Assembly: GCF_009687885.1 (NCBI RefSeq)
Contig: NZ_BLAF01000045.1
Coordinates: 17,010-81,009 of the forward strand
Origin: Acrocarpospora pleiomorpha
GTDB lineage: Bacteria; Actinomycetota; Actinomycetes; Streptosporangiales; Streptosporangiaceae
Length of the DNA stretch: 64,000 nucleotides
Reading direction: 5' to 3'
Position 1 is the stretch's first letter. The number at the start of each line of letters is the position of its first letter. The notes beneath the pieces were generated by a model that was not told the DNA's origin, searched no databases, and saw nothing but the letters and a program-made list of their open reading frames with translations. The position numbers and the translations under genes are program-made. Positions 8,710 through 16,987 of this stretch are shown in pieces.

Positions 8710-9906
8710 GTGAGCAAGCGCGTACGAGCCCACGGCATGAGCCTCGCGTTCGGTGGAGGTGGTTCGGATTCCCCGCAGATTCCACGATGGATGGCTCAAG
8801 TAGTGGTGAGCGTGCTCGCCGTGTTTCTGGCCGTGATCGTCTGGCATGTCCTGGTCGACGACTACGGCGTTCGCAACGTCTCGGCGGCGACGTTGGGCCT
8901 GGCCGTGGCGATTTCCGTGGTCTTGTCCAGGTTCCAGGCCAGGTTGGCCTGGTGGCTGTCGCTGGCGGCAGCCGTACTGTCCGCCGTGGTATCCCACGAT
9001 GCGCTGCAGGGTGCGGTGTGGCCCGCTCCGGTGCTGGCGGCCCATGCCGTCGTCCTGGCGCTGGTGGGCTTCGAAGCTCGAGTCCGCCTGCTGGTCGAGA
9101 TGTGGGTGCTCACGCTGATGGCGGGGGTCGCGCTGTGGGCGTTGCTGCCCGGCGAGCAGACGCTGATCGGACTCGGGGACATGTCCCTGCTGTCGGGCAT
9201 GGCGCTCACGACCGTGTACGCGCTGCGCAGGGCGGCGCTGGCCGACCGGAGAACGAAGAACGAACAGGCCCGATCCGCTCTGCTGGCCGAACGCACCCGG
9301 ATAGCCCGGGAACTGCATGATGTGGTCGCCCACCACATGTCGGTCGTGGCGGTCCAGGCCGAGGCGGCGCCGTACCGCGTCCCCGACCCTCCCCCAGAGC
9401 TGGCCCGCAGCTTCGCCACCATCCGGGCCAGCGCCGTGGAGGCGCTCACGGAACTCCATCGGGTCCTTGGCCTGCTGCGGAACGACACCTCCGACGAGTC
9501 GAGCCCGCAGCCTACGCTGGATCGCCTGCGGGAACTGGTGGGCCGGGTAGAGGCAGCGGGAACGCCGGTGACCTTGCGGATCGAGGGCAGGCGGCGCTCG
9601 CTTCCCTCGGGTGTGGAACTGTCGGCCTATCGGATCGTGCAGGAGGCGCTGAGCAATGCCCTCCAGCACGCGCAAGGCGCCGAACTCCAGGTCCAGGTGA
9701 CCTACGGATCGGACGTCCTTGACCTCCGGGTGGAGAACGGCCAGCCGGCAACCCCGCCCCGGCCGTCCACGCGCCCCGGGCACGGGCTGCTCGGCATGCG
9801 AGAACGCGTCGCCATGCTCAACGGGGAGCTGACCGCAGGCCCGCGGGCGGGTGGCGGCTATGCCCTGACTGTTCGGTTGCCGCTTGTGGAGACGGAGGAC
9901 ACGTGA
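8710..9906 (+). CDS. Two-component sensor histidine kinase, NarL/DesK class (HisKA_3)
   Basis: Membrane histidine kinase (398 residues). About five or six hydrophobic segments fill residues 25-172 with little extracellular sequence, so the signal is probably sensed in or at the membrane. The dimerisation/phosphoacceptor helix carries His203 in ERTRIARELHDVVAHH. The ATPase domain has the expected G-rich end (GHGLLGMRERV, GGGYALTVRLP). The GTG start has GGGAGA five bases upstream. The stop overlaps the response-regulator start (GTGA), so the two form a coupled pair. The stimulus cannot be told from sequence. Confidence 0.94.
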   Translation: MSKRVRAHGMSLAFGGGGSDSPQIPRWMAQVVVSVLAVFLAVIVWHVLVDDYGVRNVSAATLGLAVAISVVLSRFQARLAWWLSLAAAVLSAVVSHDALQGAVWPAPVLAAHAVVLALVGFEARVRLLVEMWVLTLMAGVALWALLPGEQTLIGLGDMSLLSGMALTTVYALRRAALADRRTKNEQARSALLAERTRIARELHDVVAHHMSVVAVQAEAAPYRVPDPPPELARSFATIRASAVEALTELHRVLGLLRNDTSDESSPQPTLDRLRELVGRVEAAGTPVTLRIEGRRRSLPSGVELSAYRIVQEALSNALQHAQGAELQVQVTYGSDVLDLRVENGQPATPPRPSTRPGHGLLGMRERVAMLNGELTAGPRAGGGYALTVRLPLVETEDT

Positions 9907-10589
9907 CGCCGATCCGCGTGCTGATCGCCGACGATCAGGCCATGGTTCGTGAGGCATTCACGGTCCTGCTGAACGCCCAGCCCGATATCGAGGTGGTCGG
10001 TGAGGCCGTCGACGGGCTGGACGCCCTGGCCAAGGTCGCCGCGTTGCGGCCCGACGTGGTGCTGATGGATGTGCGCATGCCGGAACTCGACGGCTTGGCG
10101 GCCACCCGTCGCATCGCGGGCCAGACCAAGGTGCTGATTCTCACCACCTTCGACTTGGACGAGTACGTCTATGAGGCGCTTCGGGCGGGCGCCAGCGGAT
10201 TCCTGTTGAAGAAGGCGACCGCGCGGGAACTCGCCGACGCCGTCCGCGTCGTCGCGAATGGGGATGCGATGCTGGCACCGTCCGTCACGCGCCGGCTCAT
10301 CAGCACCTTCACCCGGCTCGGCCCGCCGCGGCCCTTCAACGGCGACCGGTGCGGCCCGCTGACCCAACGCGAGAGCGAGATCCTCGCGCTCATCGCCCAC
10401 GGGCTGTCCAACACCGAGATCGCCGCCCAGCTCGTTATCGCCGAGCAGACCGTGAAATCCCATGTCAGCAACATCCTGACCAAGCTCGGCCTGCGGGACC
10501 GGACGCAGGCCGCGGTGCACGCGTTCCAAACCGGGCTGGTCACCCCCTACGGCGGAGCTAGATCCGATGATCCCTCCGCAGCGCCATGA
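9903..10589 (+). CDS. NarL/LuxR-family response regulator
   Basis: Partner of the upstream kinase (228 residues). The receiver domain has acidic residues Asp10-Asp11, the phosphorylation site Asp56 in VLMDVRMPELDG, and the conserved Thr and Lys in ILTTFD and LLKKA. The C-terminal LuxR helix-turn-helix is clear (LTQRESEILALIAHG, then IAEQTVKSHVSNILTKLG). It overlaps the kinase gene by four bases. Target genes are unknown. No direct-repeat operator was recognised in the flanking gaps. Confidence 0.95.
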   Translation: MTPIRVLIADDQAMVREAFTVLLNAQPDIEVVGEAVDGLDALAKVAALRPDVVLMDVRMPELDGLAATRRIAGQTKVLILTTFDLDEYVYEALRAGASGFLLKKATARELADAVRVVANGDAMLAPSVTRRLISTFTRLGPPRPFNGDRCGPLTQRESEILALIAHGLSNTEIAAQLVIAEQTVKSHVSNILTKLGLRDRTQAAVHAFQTGLVTPYGGARSDDPSAAP

Positions 10590-10623
10590 CCTCCCGTAGG
10601 GCCGGCTCGTAGGTTCCGGTTGT

Positions 10624-11301
10624 GTGACCATTCCAGACCAGATGCATCGCGCCCTCTTCAAGACGGTCTCGCTCCTCGCTCCCGGTGTCCAGGGAGCGTT
10701 GCTGCGCAGGTACTTCGACTGGTGGCACCGGCGCCCCGACCCGTGGTCGCTCGCCACCGACTCCCGCGAACAGCACAAGTACCTGGCCACTCTCGACCAG
10801 GTGCCGGCTGGCGCCTACCCCCGGATCGTGGAGGTGGGCTGCAGTGAAGGGGTCTTCACCGAACTTCTCGCCCAGGCCCATCCCGCTGCGGAGATCACCG
10901 GAATCGACATCTCCGGACGAGCCCTGAAACGCGCGCGACGGCGTACCGAAAGGTACGGCACGCGGGTGCGGTTCGCGCAGGCCGACGTCCTGGAGTATGA
11001 GGAGCGAGCTCGGTTCGAGCTCGTGTTCTGCGCGGAGACGTTGTACTACCTCGGGCGGCAGGACCGGCTCCGCCGTGCCTCGGCGCGGCTTCGCTCGTTG
11101 ACCGCGCCGGGCGGCATCCTGGTCCTGGTGCATCCCTGGCCGGAGGCTGAGCTGCTGCACGCGGACACCGACCGGACGTTCTCGAAGATCAGCGAACGAG
11201 TCGAAGCGAACGCCGCACGTCCCTTCGCGGTCGCCGTTTACCAGAACGATCAGGCCGCCCTTGAGACGGATCCCTCGTCCATGTCGTCCAGGCGGTCGTA
11301 G
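10624..11301 (+). CDS. Class I SAM-dependent methyltransferase (NodS-like)
   Basis: Predicted small-molecule methyltransferase (225 residues from GTG; an ATG six codons in is an alternative). The SAM-binding motif I is IVEVGCSEGVFTELLA (about residues 68-83), followed by the acidic loop ITGIDISG and the post-motif FELVFCAETLYYLG. The layout resembles the NodS group of N-methyltransferases, but no substrate can be assigned. It lies 34 bases after the response regulator with only a weak ribosome site, so it may be a third gene of that transcript. Confidence 0.8.
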   Translation: MTIPDQMHRALFKTVSLLAPGVQGALLRRYFDWWHRRPDPWSLATDSREQHKYLATLDQVPAGAYPRIVEVGCSEGVFTELLAQAHPAAEITGIDISGRALKRARRRTERYGTRVRFAQADVLEYEERARFELVFCAETLYYLGRQDRLRRASARLRSLTAPGGILVLVHPWPEAELLHADTDRTFSKISERVEANAARPFAVAVYQNDQAALETDPSSMSSRRS

Positions 11302-11332
11302 GCAATGGCCTGCACGATCCGAGCGGTGCCAG

Positions 11333-11530
11333 TCACATGATTTCCGGGGAGGCTTCCCAGTCGCGGCAGGGGATGACCGCGTAGTGGCGGTAGAGGACGG
11401 CGACGGGGCCCTGGCCGGACATGGCGCCGCGTAGTTCTATGGATTCCGTGTAGGGGCCGCAGACGCAGTCTGGGCTGCCCTCGTGGGGGATCACGTCGTC
11501 TGTGGGCAGGACGTGCACGAATTTGGACAT
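11333..11530 (-). CDS. Small hypothetical protein (65 aa), phage-like
   Basis: Short soluble protein with a VLPTDDVIPHEGSPDCVCGP stretch. This looks like a family of small proteins common in actinophages and prophage remnants, where a tryptophan/histidine-rich start is followed by D-H-E and a CxC motif. That likeness is recalled, not searched. It stands alone on the minus strand between the methyltransferase and the GH31 promoter region. The function is unknown. Confidence 0.5.
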   Translation of the reverse strand: MSKFVHVLPTDDVIPHEGSPDCVCGPYTESIELRGAMSGQGPVAVLYRHYAVIPCRDWEASPEIM

Positions 11531-11650
11531 CTCATTCCCCGCTTTGCTCTGGCTAAGTTCTCAAGTTACCACATAGCGGGACAAACCGGGCAAGTGCTTG
11601 GGGTGGGCTTGGTCTGCGGGTCTGGTGGACGGCCACGTCACAGCGTTGAC

Positions 11651-11677
11651 GTTTGTTGGGATGGACGGCAAACTAAT
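11651..11677 (+). promoter_or_regulatory. Candidate ROK-type operator upstream of the GH31 operon
   Basis: Imperfect dyad TTTGTT-N13-AACTAA ending 36 bases before the alpha-xylosidase ATG. The whole 27-base block matches, at 18 positions without gaps, a block at 41371-41397 (read on the minus strand) beside the ROK regulator gene. A TTGACG that could be a -35 box overlaps its left edge (11646-11651). The rest of the 183-base gap shows nothing else recognisable. Confidence 0.5.
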
Positions 11678-11713
11678 TCGCGAAGTGGTCGTCTGCTGGG
11701 GTGGGGAGTTCTG

Positions 11714-13993
11714 ATGCCGTACCGTCCGCCGTTGGTGGCTCGTGAGTATTTTGTGGCGGATCCGCCGGAGTTGCCGGTTCGGGAGCGGGGGGAAGGGGGG
11801 CTTTCCGCGCTGATCCGGGCCGAGGTGGTGACCGTGGACTGGGCGGGGGTGACGTTCAAGGGGGCCACGTCGGCGGACGAGTCGCTGGTGGTGCGGATCT
11901 GTGCGGCGGGGGAGGGGGTCATCCGGGTCCGGTTGATGCAGGACGCGGACGCCAGGACCCGGTCGGCGCGGGCGATCTCGATGGTGACGCCGGGGAAGTA
12001 CCACGCGGTGGTGACGGCGGATGAGAGCCGGGTGGTGCTGAACGCGGGCGGGTTGCGGGTGGAGATCCAGCTGAATCCGTGGAATATGCGGTTCGTCGAT
12101 GAGAGCGGGCGGGTGCTGGTCGAGCAGGATCCGGGGCGGCCCGACATCAGCGGGCGGCTGCGTACGCTGCCGTTCGGGCGGTCGACGGTGGACGGGACGA
12201 CCGTGGCCTATCACGAGACGTTCCTGGTGCCGGCGGATGAGGCGTTCTGCGGGTTCGGGGAGTCGTTCACGCCGGTGAACAAGCGCGGGCAGCGGCCGCT
12301 GATGTGGAACTTCGACGCGTTCGGGGCCGAGTCGCAGCGTGCGTACAAGAATGTGCCGTTCTATCTGTCCAGCCGAGGCTACGGGCTCGTCGTGGACAGT
12401 GGCATGCCGGTCGAGTTCGACATGTGCCAGTCCACGCACAGCGACGTGCAGATCGTGGTGCCGGACGATCTGATCGACTACTACGTGCTGGCGGGGCCGG
12501 GGCCCGAGCAGGTGCTGGCGCGGTTCGGCGGGCTGACCGGGAAGCCGGTGCTGCCGCCGAAGTGGGCGTTCGGGGCGTGGATCTCGTCGGGGTTCTTCCG
12601 GGACAGCCAGGAGCGGGTGCTGGAGCGGGCCCGGACGATCCGGACCAAGGGCATTCCGTGTGATGTGCTGCATCTGGACACGTTCTGGCAGACCGATGGG
12701 CACTGGTCGGATCTGCGGTGGGATCCGGAGGCGTTCCCGGACCCGGCCGGCATGCTGGCCGAGCTGGCCGAGCAGGGCTTCCGCGTCTGCCTATGGATGA
12801 ATCCGTATATTTCCCACCTGAGCCCAGCCTTCGCCGACGCCGCCGACGCCGGATATTTCCTGAAGAAGCGTGACGGCGAGGTGTATGTCGCCGACGTCTG
12901 GCATGGCTCCTACCCGGCTTCCGGCATCGTCGACTTCACCAATCCGGACGCGGCCGCCTGGTTCCGAGGCCTGTTGAAGCCCCTCCTCGTGCAAGGCGTC
13001 GCCGTGTTCAAGACCGACTTCGCCGAAGGGGTGCCCGCCGACTCGATCGCCTTCAACGGCATGACCGGCGTCGAGCTCCACAACGTCTACACGCTGCTCT
13101 TCAACGACCTGGTCGCCGACGTCACCCGGGAAGTCGCCGGGCATGGCATGGTCTGGGCGCGTTCCTCCTACCTGGGCGGGCAGCGCCACTCCGCCCAGTG
13201 GAGCGGCGACGTCGACGCCACCTACCCGGCCATGGGCAGCACGATCCGCGGCGGCCTCTCGCACGGCCTGTCCGGCATCCCGTTCTGGAGCCACGACGCG
13301 GGCGGCTTCACCGGCACGCCCAGCCCGGAGCTGTACATCCGCTGGTCCCAGTTCGGGGCGCTATCTCCGCTGGTGCGCTTCCACGGCACGTCCAGCCGGG
13401 AACCGTGGGAGTTCCCGCCGCATGCCGAGCAGGGCGCGATCGACGCGTTGCGGTTGCGGTATCGGCTCATGCCGTACATCTACAGCGCGGCGGTGGTCGC
13501 GGCTGAGACGGGCGCGCCGATGATGCGAGCGCTCTGCGTCGATTACCCGGATGATCCGGTGGCGTGGCAGGCGGACCTGGAGTACCTGTTCGGTACGGAT
13601 CTGCTTGTCGCGCCGATGACCTCGGCCGATGGTTCCCGGAGCGTTTACCTGCCCGCGGGGTCGTGGGTGGACTACTGGACCGGCGAGGTCCTGACCGGTG
13701 GGCGGTATTTCCCCGTCTCGCCGCACCTTGACCGCATCCCGCTGTACGTCCGGTACGGCGCGCTCATCCCCACGACCACCCCGGGCGACACGGTGGCCGA
13801 CGATCCGGACATCACCCTTGTCGTGTACGGGCTGCCTGAAGGCACAAGCCGTACCGAAATAAGGGACTTGGACGGAACGACCACCGTGACCGCGGCGGTG
13901 GACGGAGACCGGCTGGTGGTCAGAGCCGACGGTCCCAAGCGGATCTCCCACGTCGAGCTCGTCGGCGCGACCGCCGAGTCCGTCATTCTCTAG
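11714..13993 (+). CDS. yicI: Alpha-xylosidase / GH31 family glycosidase
   Basis: Cytoplasmic GH31 enzyme (759 residues) most like bacterial alpha-xylosidase YicI, which removes alpha-1,6-xylose from xyloglucan oligosaccharides such as isoprimeverose. The beta-sandwich N-terminal half has GFGESFTPVNKRG near 181. The barrel carries the nucleophile Asp435 in FKTDFAEG and acid/base Asp499 in AQWSGD. The KTDFAE context is that of alpha-xylosidases rather than alpha-glucosidases (usually DMNE). There is no signal peptide. The ATG is preceded by GGGGAG. It leads a five-gene operon with a CUT1 importer and a GH3 enzyme, and a ROK-type dyad lies upstream. Confidence 0.93.
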   Translation: MPYRPPLVAREYFVADPPELPVRERGEGGLSALIRAEVVTVDWAGVTFKGATSADESLVVRICAAGEGVIRVRLMQDADARTRSARAISMVTPGKYHAVVTADESRVVLNAGGLRVEIQLNPWNMRFVDESGRVLVEQDPGRPDISGRLRTLPFGRSTVDGTTVAYHETFLVPADEAFCGFGESFTPVNKRGQRPLMWNFDAFGAESQRAYKNVPFYLSSRGYGLVVDSGMPVEFDMCQSTHSDVQIVVPDDLIDYYVLAGPGPEQVLARFGGLTGKPVLPPKWAFGAWISSGFFRDSQERVLERARTIRTKGIPCDVLHLDTFWQTDGHWSDLRWDPEAFPDPAGMLAELAEQGFRVCLWMNPYISHLSPAFADAADAGYFLKKRDGEVYVADVWHGSYPASGIVDFTNPDAAAWFRGLLKPLLVQGVAVFKTDFAEGVPADSIAFNGMTGVELHNVYTLLFNDLVADVTREVAGHGMVWARSSYLGGQRHSAQWSGDVDATYPAMGSTIRGGLSHGLSGIPFWSHDAGGFTGTPSPELYIRWSQFGALSPLVRFHGTSSREPWEFPPHAEQGAIDALRLRYRLMPYIYSAAVVAAETGAPMMRALCVDYPDDPVAWQADLEYLFGTDLLVAPMTSADGSRSVYLPAGSWVDYWTGEVLTGGRYFPVSPHLDRIPLYVRYGALIPTTTPGDTVADDPDITLVVYGLPEGTSRTEIRDLDGTTTVTAAVDGDRLVVRADGPKRISHVELVGATAESVIL

Positions 13994-14001
13994 GAGTCGC
14001 A

Positions 14002-15297
14002 ATGCGTAAATCCCCACTCATCGTTCTCATGGTGGCCGCGCTGGCCGCCTGTGGGGGCACCGATAGCACCACCCCCCAATCATCCGGCGGGACTCAGGCC
14101 AAGACGTTCACGCTCTGGCACTACGAGGGCGCCGACAGCGCGATGGGCAAGGCCTGGGCCGAGTCGATCAAGAAGTTCGAGGCATCCCACCCGGGCGTCA
14201 CGGTGAAGTTCGAGGAGAAGGGCTTCGAGCAGATCCAGAAGACCGCCGGAATGGTGCTCAACTCCGATGAAGCGCCCGATCTCATGGAGTACAACAAGGG
14301 CAACGCGACCGCCGGGCTGCTGTCCAAGCAGGGGCTTTTAACCGATCTGACCGAGCAGGCGACCCAGCGCGGCTGGGACAAGGCGCTGTCGGCGTCCCTG
14401 CAGACCACCGCGAAATACGACGAGCGCGGCATCATGGGCTCCGGCAAGTGGTTCGGCATCCCGAACTACGCCGAATACGTGATGGTCTACTACAACAAGG
14501 ACCTCTTCGCGAAGCACAAAGTGGAAGTCCCGACCACGTACGAGCAGTTCACCGCCGCTCTGGACACCTTCGTCAAGGACGGCGTGACGCCGATCGCCAA
14601 CGCGGGCGCCGAATACCCGGCCCAGCAGATCTTCTACCTGCTCGCCCTGAGCAAGGCACAACGCCCGTGGGTGGACAGCTATCAGCTCTATAAGGGCAAA
14701 GTCGATTTCCACGGGCCAGAACTCACCTATGCCGCCAACACCTACGCCGACTGGGTGAAGAAGGGCTACGTCGACAAGGACTCCGCCGGGATCAAGGCCG
14801 AGGACATGGGCGTCGCGTTCATGAGCGGCAAGTTCCCCATCATGGTGTCCGGTTCCTGGTGGTACGGCAGGGTGCAGTCGACGGTCAAGGACTTCGAGTG
14901 GGGGTCCTTCCTCTGGCCGGGCAACCAGATGGCGCCGGGCTCCTCGGGCAACATCTGGGTGGTGCCGGAGAAGGCCAAGAACAAGGATCTCGCCTACGAC
15001 TTCATCGACATCACGATGAGCAAGGAGATCCAGAACCTGCTGGGCAACTCGGGCGGGCTGCCGGTGGCGGCCGATCCGGCGGCGATCACCGACGCCAAGA
15101 GCAAGGAGCTGGTGGAGAACTTCAACAAGCTGTCCGCGCAGGACGGCCTGGCGTTCTATCCGGATTGGCCGGCTCCGGGGTACTACGACGTGATGGTGGC
15201 CGGCGTACAGGGGCTGATCAACGGGACCGCGCCCGGCGCGGTGCTGGACGAGATCGCCGGGCCCTACAACGAGAATCTGGCGGATATCGGCGGATGA
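14002..15297 (+). CDS. Sugar-binding lipoprotein (CUT1), GH31 operon
   Basis: Extracellular solute-binding lipoprotein (431 residues). The signal peptide MRKSPLIVLMVAALAACGG has an LAAC lipobox. The mature domain starts at KTFTLWHYEGADSAMGKAW, typical of family 1 oligosaccharide binders. It lies eight bases after the alpha-xylosidase stop and overlaps the first permease by four bases. The substrate is likely a xylose-containing or beta-linked oligosaccharide, judged from the flanking GH31 and GH3 genes. Confidence 0.93.
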   Translation: MRKSPLIVLMVAALAACGGTDSTTPQSSGGTQAKTFTLWHYEGADSAMGKAWAESIKKFEASHPGVTVKFEEKGFEQIQKTAGMVLNSDEAPDLMEYNKGNATAGLLSKQGLLTDLTEQATQRGWDKALSASLQTTAKYDERGIMGSGKWFGIPNYAEYVMVYYNKDLFAKHKVEVPTTYEQFTAALDTFVKDGVTPIANAGAEYPAQQIFYLLALSKAQRPWVDSYQLYKGKVDFHGPELTYAANTYADWVKKGYVDKDSAGIKAEDMGVAFMSGKFPIMVSGSWWYGRVQSTVKDFEWGSFLWPGNQMAPGSSGNIWVVPEKAKNKDLAYDFIDITMSKEIQNLLGNSGGLPVAADPAAITDAKSKELVENFNKLSAQDGLAFYPDWPAPGYYDVMVAGVQGLINGTAPGAVLDEIAGPYNENLADIGG

Positions 15298-16151
15298 GGT
15301 CGCGGGGATACTGGCTCTATCTGATCCCCAGCCTCGTGTTGTTCGTCGGTGTGATCGTGGCGCCGTTCCTGATGAACGTCGCCACGAGCTTCACCCGCTG
15401 GTCGGGGGTGGGCACGCCGGAATGGATCGGGTTCGAGAACTACGCCAGGCTGCTGAAGGATGAGCGGTTCTGGGCGTCATTTCAGCACAACGTGGCGCTG
15501 ATCCTGGCGATGGCGGTGGTGCCCACCCTGCTCGGGCTGGTGCTCGCCGCCGCGCTGTTCGACTACATCGCCAAGAAGTTCGGGCCGCGTACGGCGTCCG
15601 CGTTGCGGGCGGCCTTCTACCTGCCGCAGGTGCTGCCGGTGGCGATCGCGGGCGTGGTGTGGGGGTGGCTGCTGAATCCCTCGTACGGCGCCGTGAACGA
15701 GATCTTCGGACTCGACGTCAACTGGCTGGGCGATCCGTCGATCGCGCTGGCCACGGTGATGGCGATCATGGTGTGGTTCCAGCTGGGGTATCCGGTGGTG
15801 ATCTTCATGGCCGGGTTGCAGCGGGTGGATCCGGCGCTGTACGAGGCGGCGGAGATCGACGGCGCTTCCTGGTGGCGGCGGTTCTGGCACATCACCGTGC
15901 CGCAGATCCGGCCGGAGTTCTTCGTGGTGCTGCTGACCTGCACGATCGCCGCCCTGAAGGTGTTCGGGCCGATCTTCGTCCTGACCCGCGGGGGACCGGC
16001 GGGGGCGACCATGGTGCCGTCGTATTTCTCGTATCTGAACTTCTTCCAGCGGGTCAATGTCGGGTACGGCTCCGCGATCGCGACCGTGCTGGCGCTGATC
16101 ATCGTCGTGGTGACGTTCCTGTTCCTGCGGGTTCAGGAGCGTGAGACGTGA
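15294..16151 (+). CDS. Carbohydrate ABC transporter permease, MalF type
   Basis: Membrane subunit of the second CUT1 importer (285 residues, six predicted helices). The first is at about 7-27 (LYLIPSLVLFVGVIVAPFL) and the EAA loop EAAEIDGASWWRRFW is near residue 183. It starts in the ATGA overlap with the binding-protein gene and itself overlaps the next permease (GTGA). No ATP-binding subunit is encoded in this operon. Confidence 0.93.
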   Translation: MRSRGYWLYLIPSLVLFVGVIVAPFLMNVATSFTRWSGVGTPEWIGFENYARLLKDERFWASFQHNVALILAMAVVPTLLGLVLAAALFDYIAKKFGPRTASALRAAFYLPQVLPVAIAGVVWGWLLNPSYGAVNEIFGLDVNWLGDPSIALATVMAIMVWFQLGYPVVIFMAGLQRVDPALYEAAEIDGASWWRRFWHITVPQIRPEFFVVLLTCTIAALKVFGPIFVLTRGGPAGATMVPSYFSYLNFFQRVNVGYGSAIATVLALIIVVVTFLFLRVQERET

Positions 16152-16960
16152 GACGGTACTCGCTGCTGGCCGCACTGATTGTCCTGGCATTTGTCATGCT
16201 ATTTCCGTTCTTGTTGGTGGGGGTCAACGCGTTCAAGTCTCCGGCGGAGTACTCGTCCGGGGGGCCGCTGGCGTTGCCTGACGGGATTTATCTCGACGGG
16301 ATCGTAGATTTCTGGAATCGCGTGGATTTCGCCCGCAAGCTCTGGAACAGCCTGCTGATCAGTGGGTGTGTGGCGGTGGGCGCGGTGGCGTTGTCCGTGC
16401 TCAACGCGTACGCGCTGGGGATCGGGCGGGTGCGCGGGCGGCTCTGGATCCTGGTCGTGTTCCTGGTGGCGAACACGCTGCCGCAGGAGGCGCTCGTCTA
16501 TCCGCTGTACTACCTGGCCAAACAGGTCGGCCTCTACGACAGCCGCCTCTTCGTGATCCTGATATTTACCGTTATTCAGGCAGCTTTCGGGACATATCTG
16601 CTTTCGGCGGTGCTGGGGAGGTTTCCGGCCGAGATCCTGGAGGCCGCCGCCATCGACGGCGCGAGCAAGTGGCGGGCGCTGTGGCGGATCGTGGTGCCGA
16701 TCAGCCGGCCCACGCTGTCGGTGCTGCTCATCTTCTTCTTCATCTGGACCTGGAACGAGTTCTTCCTGCCCCTGGTCTTCCTGATCTCCAACGACAACCA
16801 GACCGTGCCGGTCGCGCTCGGCGTGCTGCAGGGCGACCGGCTGATGGACGCCACCATGTCCAGCGCCTCCGCGCTGCTCGGCATCGTGCCCGCCGTGGTG
16901 TTCTTCCTGATCTTCCAGCGGACCCTCACCCGCGGGATCACCGTGGGCGCCATCAAATAG
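16148..16960 (+). CDS. Carbohydrate ABC transporter permease, MalG type
   Basis: Partner permease (270 residues), starting at a GTG in a four-base overlap with the MalF-type gene. The EAA loop EAAAIDGASKWRALWRIVVP and the downstream TWNEFFLPLVFL helix are standard for the family. It is 27 bases from the following secreted GH3 gene, so uptake and extracellular hydrolysis are probably co-transcribed. Confidence 0.93.
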   Translation: MRRYSLLAALIVLAFVMLFPFLLVGVNAFKSPAEYSSGGPLALPDGIYLDGIVDFWNRVDFARKLWNSLLISGCVAVGAVALSVLNAYALGIGRVRGRLWILVVFLVANTLPQEALVYPLYYLAKQVGLYDSRLFVILIFTVIQAAFGTYLLSAVLGRFPAEILEAAAIDGASKWRALWRIVVPISRPTLSVLLIFFFIWTWNEFFLPLVFLISNDNQTVPVALGVLQGDRLMDATMSSASALLGIVPAVVFFLIFQRTLTRGITVGAIK

Positions 16961-16987
16961 CCGCCATCCTGACCTGGAGGCTTTCCC

